Below are positions 11,031 to 19,747 of a stretch of DNA of 64,000 nt, one piece after another. Origin of the DNA: Palsa-189 sp963803735 (GTDB taxonomy: Bacteria; Acidobacteriota; Terriglobia; Acidiferrales; UBA7541). The stretch spans positions 62,001-126,000 of the forward strand of contig CAWDNV010000010.1 of assembly GCA_963803735.1 (NCBI GenBank). Reading direction: 5' to 3'. The position numbers and the translations under genes were made by a program. The notes below the pieces were generated by a model. That model saw nothing but the letters and a program-made list of their open reading frames with translations. It did no database searches and was not told the origin of the DNA. Position 1 is the first letter of the stretch, and the number at the start of each line of letters is the position of its first letter.

Positions 11031-11079
11031 GAATGGCGGGGACGACGGGACTCGAACCCGCGACCTCTGCCGTGACAGG
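11031..11079 (-). repeat. attachment-site copy: 3' part of tRNA-Asp
   Basis: 49 bases identical to 14019-14067, which is the 3' half of the intact tRNA-Asp gene plus three flanking bases. The match stops abruptly at 11080, in the anticodon stem. A partial tRNA 3' end at the far side of a DNA segment is the mark left by integration into a tRNA gene. Confidence 0.9.
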
Positions 11080-11253
11080 CTAGCCATCATACATCGGCGC
11101 ACGCAGATTCAACAGGATAGACGTGCAATGGTCGGCAACCGCTGGCCTCATCGGGCACCGTTGGGCTGAAGTGTTCAACGATTTGTTCAACGCAGTTCAC
11201 GGACAGAAAGCGGACAGGACAGCAGGCGTGTTAAATTCTTCTTCTGATTGTCC

Positions 11254-12102
11254 ATGAACCCGTGCAAGCTCTGCCACCTCGGGAACGACCTTCAAGAGAG
11301 CCACTACATCCCTCGCTTTGCTTACAAAGCTACTCGCGCATCGCAACTTAAAAATCAAAACCCTGTCGTGATTACTCCCGGTCGAGGCGTCCGCCAGGGC
11401 CAGCATCAGATGAAAGATTACGTGTTCTGCGCCGATTGTGAACAGCGATTCAACAATGGTGGCGAGAAGTGGGTGCTCCCGCGCCTTCCGCGTGATCACG
11501 GCGAGCCTTGTAGGCTTCAAGATGATTTGCTGAAGGAAACACCGTTCTATAGCGGGCCGGGACTGGACCTCTATGCGGGGGTGAAAATTGCTGCATTCGA
11601 CATGGACAAGCTTGTGTACTTCGCAGCGAGCATTTTCTGGAGAGGTGCTGTACATCGATGGGGAATTGACGGTCAACGTGTGGCTAGAGTCGAGCTACAC
11701 GACCATGAGGAACAACTGCGACTCTTCCTTCTCGGTCAAGGCCCTTTCCCCGCAGATGTGTGGCTTACAACAGTTATTTGGCCTTTCAAGCCGGTTTTCG
11801 TCGGTGCCATTCCCCCCAAACCTGAGCATGCTCCGGGCTGGAATCGTTACTGGTTTTACATTTGCGGTTTGGCCTTTGTGCTTAACTTCGGAAGTGCGGT
11901 CCCCTTGGACATCAAAGAACGATGTTCACAGAATACCCCACAACGCGTCGTGACAGTGGAGCGCGAATTCGGCATCCAAGTATGGAAATTTCTTCGAACT
12001 GTGGCGGAGCAAGGGCAGACGGATCAGAGTCGAGAGATGATGCGGGAAATCGAGAAGATTAGAGGGAAAGGCAGCGCTCCAATGAAACCGCCTGTTCCTT
12101 GA
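11254..12102 (+). CDS. CxxC zinc-binding / HNH-like protein of unknown function
   Basis: 282 residues from the ATG at 11254. The N-terminus has CKLC at residues 4-7, then LQESHYIPRFAYK, and CADCEQRF near residue 58. This CxxC - SHxIP - CxxC layout occurs in a widespread hypothetical family that resembles HNH-type zinc folds, but I do not see a clear second catalytic histidine, so nuclease activity is uncertain. The rest (FAASIFWRGAVHRWG; PFKPVFVGAIPP) is unrecognised. First gene of the tRNA-Asp islet; its stop overlaps the TTG start of the next frame. Confidence 0.65.
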   Translation: MNPCKLCHLGNDLQESHYIPRFAYKATRASQLKNQNPVVITPGRGVRQGQHQMKDYVFCADCEQRFNNGGEKWVLPRLPRDHGEPCRLQDDLLKETPFYSGPGLDLYAGVKIAAFDMDKLVYFAASIFWRGAVHRWGIDGQRVARVELHDHEEQLRLFLLGQGPFPADVWLTTVIWPFKPVFVGAIPPKPEHAPGWNRYWFYICGLAFVLNFGSAVPLDIKERCSQNTPQRVVTVEREFGIQVWKFLRTVAEQGQTDQSREMMREIEKIRGKGSAPMKPPVP

Positions 12103-12344
12103 ACTTCTCAATATATCGCTTCACGTCCGACAAAGTTGACCTTGAAGAATTGCGCGCCCGTCTCCGCAAGATGAGCGACGGGGACCTGACTGCCTCCGGG
12201 AAAGCGGCGCGGTATATGTGCAGCCCGGCAGCGAATCTGGGGAAGCCGCCACGGGAGCCGTTTGTGATTCAGCTAAGAGCGGCACGGGCGGAATGGAGGC
12301 GGCGGCACAGCACCGAAAGCGGCATGGTAGAATCCGCGCACTAG
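12099..12344 (+). CDS. small conserved hypothetical protein of the islet
   Basis: 81 residues if it starts at the TTG at 12099, which overlaps the preceding stop; the start is uncertain, since no ATG occurs before 12171. The core (LRKMSDGDLTASGKAARYMC; LGKPPREPFVIQLRAARAEW) is charged and helical and looks conserved rather than random. I recall similar small proteins in acidobacterial islands, but no function. Confidence 0.55.
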   Translation: MNFSIYRFTSDKVDLEELRARLRKMSDGDLTASGKAARYMCSPAANLGKPPREPFVIQLRAARAEWRRRHSTESGMVESAH

Positions 12345-12359
12345 CGCGGGAGAACTTAA

Positions 12360-13568
12360 TTGGCTCTGGACAAGCCCCTCGAAGAGATAACAGAAGTTGA
12401 CCTCAAGGCCCTGATTGAAGCAGGCACACCCGAACTCAAAACGCTGGAATATAAGCAAGCGCTGCCCGAGCACAATGATGAAAGCCGGAAGGAATTTCTC
12501 GCCGATGTGTCCTCGTTCGCAAATTCATCTGGAGGCCACCTGATTTATGGGATGCGCGCGGGCGCAGGCGTGCCGGTTGAACTGCCAGGGGTAGATGGAG
12601 AGGGCGACGGAACGATTCTACGACTCGAAAACATGATCCGAGATGGGATCGCCCCTCGAATCGCGGGAGTTCATTCTAAAGCCATCAAACTCGCTAGCGC
12701 ACGGACAGCTATTATCGTTCGCGTTCCCAAAAGCTTCGCGTCACCACACATAGTCACCTATAAGAGCACGTCTCGTTTCTACGCCCGCACGTCCAACGGA
12801 AAATATCAACTGAGCGTGGACGAAATTCGAGCAGCTTTTTTGGGCTCTGAAACAACCGCCGAGCGCATACGCAACTTCAGACTCGAACGCGTTGCCCGCA
12901 TTCGGGGGCGAGACACGGCGATGCCGATTCCTGGGGGGCCTTGCGTAGTACTGCACATTGTTCCACTGAACGCATTCGGAAACACGCGGTACAGTGTAAT
13001 TGCATTGGCTTCAAATCCGAAAATTTACCAGGAACTCACTCCTTTATTCATGGATGAAGCCAATCACTCCCAAATTAATTTCGACGGCCTCATGGTCTAC
13101 AACATGCACCGTGATCAGAGTTCAGAGGGATTCCTTCAACTTTATCGAAACGGTATCGTTGAGACCGTGGACACAAGATTGATTGCTTATGCGGAAAAAT
13201 ACGACAAGGGGAAGGTGTTCTCGTTTTTACCGTTCGAGGTCAGCCTGGTCAGGTCCATGCGCAAGTACCTATCAGTCCTCGAATCCCTCGGGGTTGATCT
13301 GCCCGCCATCGTAATTCTCTCGTTGCTTGATGTTCGAGGCTATGCGATGGGAAGACCTGATTATGGGTTCCTTGACCCAGGACGACCCTTTGACAGGGAC
13401 GTGTTAATGCCGCAGGAAATTCTAATTGAGTCTTATGACGCTGATATCGCCTTGGCCGTAAAGCCAATTTTCGACGAAATCTCGAACGCTGCTGGTTTTG
13501 CTGGATCGATCCTTTATGCGGATGGTAAATGGATTGGAGAAGAGATCGCTAAAAGATTCGGAGTATGA
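12360..13568 (+). CDS. AlbA_2 (Schlafen-type) domain protein
   Basis: 402 residues from a TTG preceded by GGGAGAAC. The N-terminal about 150 residues match the AlbA_2 / Schlafen AlbA fold: E-x-K near LKTLEYKQALPEHND, then FLADVSSFANSSGGHLIYGM, VHSKAIKL and HIVTYKSTSRFYARTSNGKY. This domain occurs in DNA/RNA-binding regulators and in several anti-phage proteins. The C-terminal about 230 residues are unrecognised. It sits in a tRNA-inserted islet with zinc-binding neighbours, which suggests a defence or regulatory role by inference only. Confidence 0.75.
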   Translation: MALDKPLEEITEVDLKALIEAGTPELKTLEYKQALPEHNDESRKEFLADVSSFANSSGGHLIYGMRAGAGVPVELPGVDGEGDGTILRLENMIRDGIAPRIAGVHSKAIKLASARTAIIVRVPKSFASPHIVTYKSTSRFYARTSNGKYQLSVDEIRAAFLGSETTAERIRNFRLERVARIRGRDTAMPIPGGPCVVLHIVPLNAFGNTRYSVIALASNPKIYQELTPLFMDEANHSQINFDGLMVYNMHRDQSSEGFLQLYRNGIVETVDTRLIAYAEKYDKGKVFSFLPFEVSLVRSMRKYLSVLESLGVDLPAIVILSLLDVRGYAMGRPDYGFLDPGRPFDRDVLMPQEILIESYDADIALAVKPIFDEISNAAGFAGSILYADGKWIGEEIAKRFGV

Positions 13569-13705
13569 CCCGCTGTTGGAGTCTCCATTCCGTTTTCACG
13601 TCTCGCCCTCTTGGTCGGGGAACAACCGCCCGTAAAGGTCCGCCATCTCCCTCACCACTCCTAGTGTTCAGCTTGGCGCGGGCGTCTGAGTGATAACATT
13701 CGCCT

Positions 13706-13894
13706 ATGCCAAGCGTGCCTTTCGTTCGATATATGGTTGACTGCCCACACTGCAAGATGAAACAGCTTGTTCATGTTGCTTCCGGTGCAGGAGAGGCGCC
13801 CATAAGCGGCCAAATGACTCAATGTATCCGGTGCCAAAAACACTTCACGGTGGGGGTTTTGGCTAGAATTGTAGAGGGACCGTTTCCCGTCTGA
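13706..13894 (+). CDS. small zinc-ribbon protein
   Basis: 62 residues with two CxxC knuckles (CPHCKMKQLV and CIRCQKHFTVG) 27 residues apart, the pattern of a zinc ribbon. No other domain is present. Last gene of the tRNA-Asp islet, in the same direction as the rest. Confidence 0.6.
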   Translation: MPSVPFVRYMVDCPHCKMKQLVHVASGAGEAPISGQMTQCIRCQKHFTVGVLARIVEGPFPV

Positions 13895-13964
13895 TTTAGC
13901 CCAGCCTCTTGAACTGCCCGGGGCAGTGAATGATGCGCTTTCCAGCCTTGTCCAGTGAGCAACA

Positions 13965-13986
13965 GTGTGCAACGGGTGTGCAACGG
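13965..13986. repeat. tandem 11-mers near the attachment site
   Basis: GTGTGCAACGG occurs twice in direct succession (13965-13975 and 13976-13986), 33 bases from the repeated tRNA-Asp core. Position and spacing suit integrase arm-type sites of the islet; not proven. Confidence 0.5.
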
Positions 13987-14018
13987 ATAGGCTCTGCCAT
14001 TCCTGTAAGTTATTGAAA

Positions 14019-14067
14019 GAATGGCGGGGACGACGGGACTCGAACCCGCGACCTCTGCCGTGACAGG
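14019..14067 (-). repeat. attachment-site copy inside tRNA-Asp
   Basis: The 49-bp partner of 11031-11079. It covers the 3' half of the intact tRNA gene, so the tRNA itself is restored after integration. Confidence 0.9.
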
Positions 14068-14098
14068 GCAGCGTTCTAACCAACTGAACTACGTCCCC
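14022..14098 (-). tRNA. tRNA-Asp(GTC)
   Basis: Reads GGGGACG at the 5' end (14098), D-arm GTTCAGTTGGTTAGAAC, anticodon loop CTGTCAC (anticodon GTC), T-arm GCGGGTTCGAGTCCCGT, acceptor CGTCCCC, then G and an encoded CCA ending at 14022. All stems pair. It is the integration target of the islet to its left. Confidence 0.97.
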
Positions 14099-14217
14099 AC
14101 GATGACTGCGAAGGTACTCTAACGCAGGAAGTGTACCAATCGTCGCCCTGATCGACAACACTGCATGCACGCCACTGAACGAGCGGGAAGATTATTGTTG
14201 GCGAAGGAGATTCGCGC

Positions 14218-15384
14218 TCAGGCGGATTGATAGAGCTTGGTCAGCACGAATTCGCGATGTCCCAACGCTTCCGCACAAGTCAGGCGGCCGTTGCACGTGC
14301 GGATCATGATGTCAATCAGCCGATCGCCCGCCTGATCGAGTGTCATCTCGCGGCGCAGAATACCAGAGACATCGAGATCAATGTGCTCGGCCATTGTGCG
14401 CGCAGTCTTGGGATTTGCCGTCAGCTTGATCACAGGTTCTATTGGATTACCAATTACGTTGCCCTGGCCGGTAGGGAAGAGGTGAACCGCGAAACCAGCC
14501 GCGGCTTGCAACGTCACGCACTCTGCTGCTGCTGACGAAGTATCCATAAAGTAGAGTCCTCCGTGTTTTGCCGGCGCTTCCGCCGGCTTGAGTACGCCGA
14601 TGAATTTCGTCTTTCGGCCAATTTTTTGCAGATTGCCGAAGGCCTTCTCTTCGATCGTGGTGAGACCACCAGCGATGTTGCCTTTGGTCGGCTGCGACTC
14701 GGAGAGATCGCTGGTTTTGTGACGCTCAATGATTTCCTGATAGGCGTTAAATACGCGCATGAATTCGTCGGCGACTTCCTTGCTGGCGGCACGGCTGGCA
14801 CACACCATTTCGGCGCCGGTCAGCTCGGAGGTTTCTCCGAAGCAGGTAGTGGCTCCGAGCGGATCAAGCTTGTCGATGAGATTGCCCACCGTTGGGCAGG
14901 AAGCCAAACCCGAAGTGGTATCGCTTTCGCCGCATTTCGTGGAGACGAAAAGTTCCTGCATCGTGCACAGCTCGCGTTGTTTTTCGGAAGCCCATTGCAC
15001 GAACTCCTGCGCTTTTCGAGACGCAGCAGCGATCGTGCCGATGTCTCCAGTGCCTTCGATTGAAAAACCGGCCACGGGTTTGCCGGTCTTGGCTATGCCT
15101 TCCACTACCTGGTTCGTCCACCCCGGCTCGATCCCGATTACGACGCACGCCGCAACATTGGGATTCGACCCTGTGCCAATCAGTGTTCGAAAGTGCAGCT
15201 CGAGATCTTCGCCAAACTGCAGCCGTCCGTATGGGTGCGGCAGCGCCATCGTGCCTTTGATATTGTTCGCCACCGCCTCGCAGGCGGCGTTCGAAAGATC
15301 ATCGAGCGGCAGAATGACCACGTGATTGCGAATACCAACGCGGCCGTTCTCACGGCGAAAGCCATAAAAATCGTAGCGGTCCAT
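14218..15384 (-). CDS. UxaA-family lyase, large subunit (SuyB-like)
   Basis: Starts at the ATG at 15384 (AGGTGG seven bases upstream, itself in the end of the preceding gene). 388 residues of the altronate/galactarate dehydratase C-terminal family: GRVGIRNHVVILPLDDLSN, VVIGIEPGWTNQVVEGI, VSTKCGESDTTSGL, LFPTGQGNVIGNPIEPVIK. The separate small SAF-domain subunit directly upstream gives the two-gene layout of (2R)-sulfolactate sulfo-lyase SuyAB; a sugar-acid dehydratase or another beta-eliminating lyase is also possible, as substrate cannot be read from sequence. The conserved Cys in TKCGESD may bind the metal. Confidence 0.8.
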   Translation of the reverse strand: MDRYDFYGFRRENGRVGIRNHVVILPLDDLSNAACEAVANNIKGTMALPHPYGRLQFGEDLELHFRTLIGTGSNPNVAACVVIGIEPGWTNQVVEGIAKTGKPVAGFSIEGTGDIGTIAAASRKAQEFVQWASEKQRELCTMQELFVSTKCGESDTTSGLASCPTVGNLIDKLDPLGATTCFGETSELTGAEMVCASRAASKEVADEFMRVFNAYQEIIERHKTSDLSESQPTKGNIAGGLTTIEEKAFGNLQKIGRKTKFIGVLKPAEAPAKHGGLYFMDTSSAAAECVTLQAAAGFAVHLFPTGQGNVIGNPIEPVIKLTANPKTARTMAEHIDLDVSGILRREMTLDQAGDRLIDIMIRTCNGRLTCAEALGHREFVLTKLYQSA

Positions 15385-15386
15385 TC

Positions 15387-15671
15387 TTACCACCTTTTCG
15401 TTTTCAGATTGTTCGTGTGCACATGCTGGCCTTTGCCGATGTCGGCCACGGCGCGGCCCACGTCGTGCCCATACTTCAAAATGGTTTCGCCGTTCTTGAT
15501 ATTTCGCAGTGCGATTTTGTGACCCAGCGGCACGGCGTCGAGAGCCTTCAACGAAATCGTCTCGTCAGTCTGCATGATCCAGCCCGTGAGTTCCTGACCG
15601 GGCCGCACGTCTTCAATCACCACTACGCCGACGGTATCTGTCTTGTCGTGCACAATGAATTGAGTAGCCAT
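15387..15671 (-). CDS. UxaA-family SAF-domain small subunit (SuyA-like)
   Basis: 94 residues with the SAF fold of UxaA N-terminal domains (DTVGVVVIEDVRPGQELTGW; PLGHKIALRNIKNGETILKY). It ends two bases before the start of the large subunit, so the two are translationally coupled. Same pairing as SuyA-SuyB. Confidence 0.82.
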   Translation of the reverse strand: MATQFIVHDKTDTVGVVVIEDVRPGQELTGWIMQTDETISLKALDAVPLGHKIALRNIKNGETILKYGHDVGRAVADIGKGQHVHTNNLKTKRW

Positions 15672-15919
15672 TCGTCCCCGCGAAATTTACCACTCCGAAA
15701 TTAAATGAGCAGCGGACCTGCTTAGAGCGCACAAGAATGGCGCAAACAGTGGTCTATCGGCAAGTGATTCGAAGAGTGGTTAGGGGGCTAATTGTGTGTC
15801 CCACTTCCTGAAGAAGGGGTGTGTAGGCGTGGTTTCTAATTTGTGAGCACAACTGCCGGCAAGGCATCCTCTCGCAGTCCGAGTACGACGGCGCAGGGCG
15901 CAGGCCCAGGGATGCTGGA

Positions 15920-16624
15920 TTACCCTTGCCGATTCGAAGTATTCGTGAGGAGTTTCTCCAGCAATTTACTTAGCCCAGCTCGCGAAGTGGTTGGCAGTTC
16001 GGTGAATTCGACGCCCATACCCTTGCCCTTGATCGAGCGCCTAACGACGGCCTTTCCCAGGACAGGACCAGTTGGAATATCGAACTGCACTTGAAGTATT
16101 TGGCCCGCCGGTGCCGGGTCCTCGGCGTCGATAAAGAGTCCCCCGACGCTGAGCGATGAGACGCGCGAGATATCGCGCCGATGAGGGCCCTCCCACGAAA
16201 TCGTCATTCCTCGTGTTAGGCCTACGCGCGGGGAGCGCCGTCTTTCGGCTCCGCTCTTCTTCTTTGCGGTTGGGCGCGTGGCTTTCCAGAAATCTGGCCG
16301 AACAAAGGAGAATTCGATCTCCACTTCAAACATTTGGGCGCCCAGTGTCCGCGAGCGAACGACCTGAGCCTCCACGGGATCTTGTCCGGCGCCGCTGATC
16401 AGAAGCAATTTCTGTCCGTGGTTCAACGGGACGCTGAGAATAAGTATGGCTCCCTTGGGGTTCGTATTGATAACCCGCGCCTCTTCGTAGAATGGATTCT
16501 TGCTCGGCCCATGGCCGTAAACATTAACGGTGGCGTTTTCCGCCGCCCCGCCCGACGCGTGTTCGCCCTGTTGCAAAACTGGATTCATTGGCTCGCTCTT
16601 CACGTCCACCAGAATGTGTGCCAT
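15920..16624 (-). CDS. PilZ-domain protein
   Basis: 234 residues from the ATG at 16624 (AAAGGAAACG upstream), shorter than the open frame because that start has the ribosome site. The C-terminal half is a PilZ domain: RRRSPRVGL with the RxxxR c-di-GMP motif, then SVGGLFIDAEDPAPAGQIL and GMGVEFTEL. The N-terminal half looks like a degenerate second PilZ-like barrel (YEEARVINTNPKGAILILS). It lies 370 bp downstream of the leftward pilin cluster and may link c-di-GMP to pili, which is inference. Confidence 0.8.
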   Translation of the reverse strand: MAHILVDVKSEPMNPVLQQGEHASGGAAENATVNVYGHGPSKNPFYEEARVINTNPKGAILILSVPLNHGQKLLLISGAGQDPVEAQVVRSRTLGAQMFEVEIEFSFVRPDFWKATRPTAKKKSGAERRRSPRVGLTRGMTISWEGPHRRDISRVSSLSVGGLFIDAEDPAPAGQILQVQFDIPTGPVLGKAVVRRSIKGKGMGVEFTELPTTSRAGLSKLLEKLLTNTSNRQG

Positions 16625-16891
16625 CGTCGTTTCCTTTCTCATGGTCTCGGTTATCAATAGAGCAGGGCGAGGGCCAATCACCTCTATCTAAGTGACTGTT
16701 AACAATAGGTGTACGCTGTGGGTGGACTGGCTAGAAACTACCCATTGTCAAATCCAAGGGCGACTGTAAACGGAGACTACACTTAACGGTAAAGGCAGCG
16801 GGTCAACGGAAGGGGTGGCTATTGCTGCAGAGATTGCCGCCTGATGTGTATCGGCGAACGCGGAACTCAGAAGCTATGGGAGCAAAGCCCA

Positions 16892-16922
16892 GCCGCGTCG
16901 CGAGTGTCTCGCGCGACGCGGC
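16892..16922 (-). terminator. hairpin downstream of the PilX-like gene
   Basis: An 11-bp perfect stem (16892-16902 with 16912-16922, GCCGCGTCGCG) and a 9-base loop, 70 bp past the stop of the PilX-like gene. There is no clear U tract, so it may be a terminator or an mRNA-stabilising hairpin. Confidence 0.5.
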
Positions 16923-16993
16923 CGGGCAAGTTAAGACGGCAGTTCCCGATAATAACCCTGACTGCCTGAGATAGCGCTAGTCTAGTCGGATCG

Positions 16994-18613
16994 TTAAAAC
17001 TTGCTCCAACTGAAGCCTCCGACGGGGATGAAATTCCCCAGCTGCAGTACGGAGTTTTGTTCCGCAGTGTCATAATGCCAGGGGGATCCGGAGGCATCGT
17101 TGAAATTGTTGGTGATGATGCTTCCGTAGAGACCGACGGGTGCGCCTGGGGTGTAGTAGCCAGCGTTGGGCGCGTAGATAACTGCGGCGTTTGGCATCCC
17201 GCCAAGACGGATGGTATAACTTCCGCCGTAAACAATCTGCATGTTGGAGGGGATCCCACTGAAGGTGGTTTTAGACGGACCACAGGTCTCGCTGCCATAT
17301 ACGTTCGGGTTAGCGATGACGCCTTTACCTCCGGATGGGGCGCATCCATTCAGGCCGGCGTAGCCGGCGCCATAGATCACTTCAGTTGAGCTATAGCCTG
17401 AAGGAAGGCCGGATTCACTGGGACAACCCGACGAGCAATTTCCGGCAATTTGGAATACCACTGGGCCTGAATCGACCACGAACTGGCCATCCTGGGCGAA
17501 ATTAATGCTGTTAATGGTATAGGTGCCAGCGGAAACGTGGACAACATCGGCGCCGTTGATCGTTATGTTTCCGTACGACCCAGGTGTGAGCGTAAAGTCG
17601 TTAACCGTTTTGCTCGACCCACCGTCGTTAATACTGTCCGTGGTGGCGCTCTTGGTGCAACCTGTAATACTGGCGCAAGCGGTACTTACGTTCTGGGCGG
17701 TAGTGATCACAGCCGGGCTCGTCGGATAACACGGTGTGGCTGAACAGCCAAATGGAAGCGGGGCAGTCATGCTACTTACCGCCGTAAGTGTTCCGTAGTT
17801 CTTTGAACCAGCGTCAGTAAGCCCATTGGGGCAAGCTCCCACCTTGGTGTTTGGAGCCCCGATATTTCCATGAACAACTGCCGATGAATCGAGGTTGACG
17901 TTTCCATTGGTGGCAATGCTTCCGGCCGATCCGGCCGTTTGCGAAGCGTAAGTGCCTGCCGTTGAATTATAGCTGTCCGTGTAATCGCCGTTCGACAATG
18001 TGATCGAGCCACAACCCTTTCCCAGGGCCTCGAGACCGTACTGAAAAATCGGCTTGCCGGTCCGCTCGAAGGTCTGGGTCACCTGCACCGTGGCGGCCAG
18101 TACACCGCCGATGCTTCCTGTGGAGGTGATCTGCCACGTTTGCATGGCGCCACCGCCGGTTCCCGGCAACCACGAAACCCCGCCCCCCGAATTCATGCGC
18201 AGCAGCGTGGCAGTAGTCGAATAGGTGGCGTTCGAAACACCCGGAACGCTTCCGGCCGCTACTTTCCCGTAGTTGGTGACGACGGTTGCGTCGGGATAGT
18301 TCGAAGCGCCGCTTACCGGCGAGAGCACCACGGCTTTACCGCTGTATTGAACAGGGTTCGTGGTCATGGTGTAGGAAGCGAACGTGGGGGTTGTATAGTT
18401 GGTCGACGAGAGCCAGTTCATTGTTGTCTGCACCCCGGTCTCGGCCGCATAACGCGCTTGCGCGGCCAGCCGGTAGTTAAGCGAAGTCCAAGTCTGCGCC
18501 TGGGAAGTGCTCATCACGGCAATAGCGAGGACGCTCAGCACCAGGATCGCGAGCAGTGCCACGATCAATGCGACACCCCGCTCCGATTTCCTGTAAGTCG
18601 TTTGCGTTTCCAT
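16994..18613 (-). CDS. PilX-like type IV pilus assembly protein
   Basis: 539 residues from the ATG at 18613, which has AGGAGGAAATCGTC upstream. The N-terminus (ERGVALIVALLAILVLSVLA) is the non-canonical prepilin-like helix of PilX proteins, followed by TSLNYRLAAQARYAAETGVQ, a PilX N-terminal signature. The long remainder is rich in Gly, Ser, Thr and Asn with Cys pairs, as in the large adhesin-like PilX/DUF7305 proteins. Last gene of the FimT-PilV-PilW-PilX cluster; probable minor pilin at the pilus tip. Confidence 0.82.
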   Translation of the reverse strand: METQTTYRKSERGVALIVALLAILVLSVLAIAVMSTSQAQTWTSLNYRLAAQARYAAETGVQTTMNWLSSTNYTTPTFASYTMTTNPVQYSGKAVVLSPVSGASNYPDATVVTNYGKVAAGSVPGVSNATYSTTATLLRMNSGGGVSWLPGTGGGAMQTWQITSTGSIGGVLAATVQVTQTFERTGKPIFQYGLEALGKGCGSITLSNGDYTDSYNSTAGTYASQTAGSAGSIATNGNVNLDSSAVVHGNIGAPNTKVGACPNGLTDAGSKNYGTLTAVSSMTAPLPFGCSATPCYPTSPAVITTAQNVSTACASITGCTKSATTDSINDGGSSKTVNDFTLTPGSYGNITINGADVVHVSAGTYTINSINFAQDGQFVVDSGPVVFQIAGNCSSGCPSESGLPSGYSSTEVIYGAGYAGLNGCAPSGGKGVIANPNVYGSETCGPSKTTFSGIPSNMQIVYGGSYTIRLGGMPNAAVIYAPNAGYYTPGAPVGLYGSIITNNFNDASGSPWHYDTAEQNSVLQLGNFIPVGGFSWSKF

Positions 18614-18658
18614 GACGATTTCCTCCTGCCGTTTGAGTTTGCAGTTTCCCAAAGCTCG

Positions 18659-19732
18659 TTAATAAAGGCTTACGTTGGGGGGCTGGGCTTGAAGGCGGGT
18701 CGTAAGCCCCGCATTGCCTAATTCAAAACCAGCCAACACATTGCGCGGGGATAAATCCAAGAACGATTTAGTCATGGTCAAGTACGCCTGCGTTTGCGGG
18801 TCGGGCGTTAACGACCGCACGCTGATGGTGAGCCCGACGTTGGTCACATAAGTGTTGCTCGGGGTGCCAACGGGGTAGCTCGTGAATTGAAAACAAGGCG
18901 TACCGTTGCTTCCGTTGTTCGGCGCACCGGTAGGGCTGGGATTCGGGATAAGCGTAGAAAGTAAAGTCTGAGCTGTGCTGATGGTGTTGACGCCCGGAGT
19001 GATCGTAGTTACCGACCGCGTCAGGGTTCCGGGGGTCGCCGTAGTGTCACACGTGTAACGGATGTAAACCAGCGAGCCATCGCCGTTGATGTCTCCGTAC
19101 ATGTTCAGAATGCTTTTCCCTGGCTCGTTCACAGAGGTGGAGCCGTCGGTCGCTCCCACAGGTACGATCCCGGAGGGGTAAGCGCCCAGAACGGTGACGG
19201 GAACGCCGCTGGCGTGCGCATGGGCGAAGGCGGTGCCGGCGGTGAACGTGGTCGAGGTGACGGCAGTGAGCGTTACCAATTCTTCGCTTGCGCTGCCCGC
19301 GTCGACCAGCAGTTGTTCGCCAACGTACATGGAAGCGGTCTGGGAGACTGTAGCGGTTGTTGCGCCGATAGCCGCGGCCGCAGTGAGCGTTGTCGCAGGC
19401 AAACTTACCAGACCAGCCTGTCCGATTTCTTGCGCCAACAACTCCGCGACGCTTCGCACGTTTTCGTACATATCGGAGCCCAGTTCGGTTCGGGCATAGG
19501 TTTGTTCCGACGTGGAGAGGGCGGAAATAAACCCACCCATAATCAAAGAAAGGATGACCATACTCACCATCAGTTCGAGCAGCGAGAACCCCCCGCACGT
19601 TGAAGGGAAAGGGCGCAAGCCAAAGGGCCTTTCCGCGGCTCCGAACGGCTTTCTCAACGCAGAGGAATGCCGGCGGGTAACAGCCCTTCGATTCCGTTCA
19701 CGATATTTTCCATAATCGAACATATCAAACAC
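18659..19732 (-). CDS. PilW-like minor prepilin
   Basis: 357 residues. A long leader ends at a class III prepilin site: CGGFSLLELMVSMVILSLIM (cleavage after G, F at +1, E at +5). The start is uncertain, since the leader is long (about 48 residues). Conserved PilW-like region LLAQEIGQAGLVSLP follows. The stop lies 46 bp before the PilX-like start, consistent with one operon. Confidence 0.82.
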   Translation of the reverse strand: MFDMFDYGKYRERNRRAVTRRHSSALRKPFGAAERPFGLRPFPSTCGGFSLLELMVSMVILSLIMGGFISALSTSEQTYARTELGSDMYENVRSVAELLAQEIGQAGLVSLPATTLTAAAAIGATTATVSQTASMYVGEQLLVDAGSASEELVTLTAVTSTTFTAGTAFAHAHASGVPVTVLGAYPSGIVPVGATDGSTSVNEPGKSILNMYGDINGDGSLVYIRYTCDTTATPGTLTRSVTTITPGVNTISTAQTLLSTLIPNPSPTGAPNNGSNGTPCFQFTSYPVGTPSNTYVTNVGLTISVRSLTPDPQTQAYLTMTKSFLDLSPRNVLAGFELGNAGLTTRLQAQPPNVSLY

Positions 19733-19747
19733 CTCTCATGGGCCGGT

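Larger units (their letters stand above)
11080..14018. mobile_element. integrase-less islet inserted at tRNA-Asp
   Basis: The segment lies between direct repeats of the tRNA-Asp 3' end, in the expected orientation: the tRNA runs leftward and the insert extends from its 3' end. It carries four rightward genes: a CxxC/HNH-like protein, a small conserved protein, an AlbA_2 protein and a zinc ribbon. No recombinase gene is inside, so it either moves with help in trans or has lost its integrase. Confidence 0.8.
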
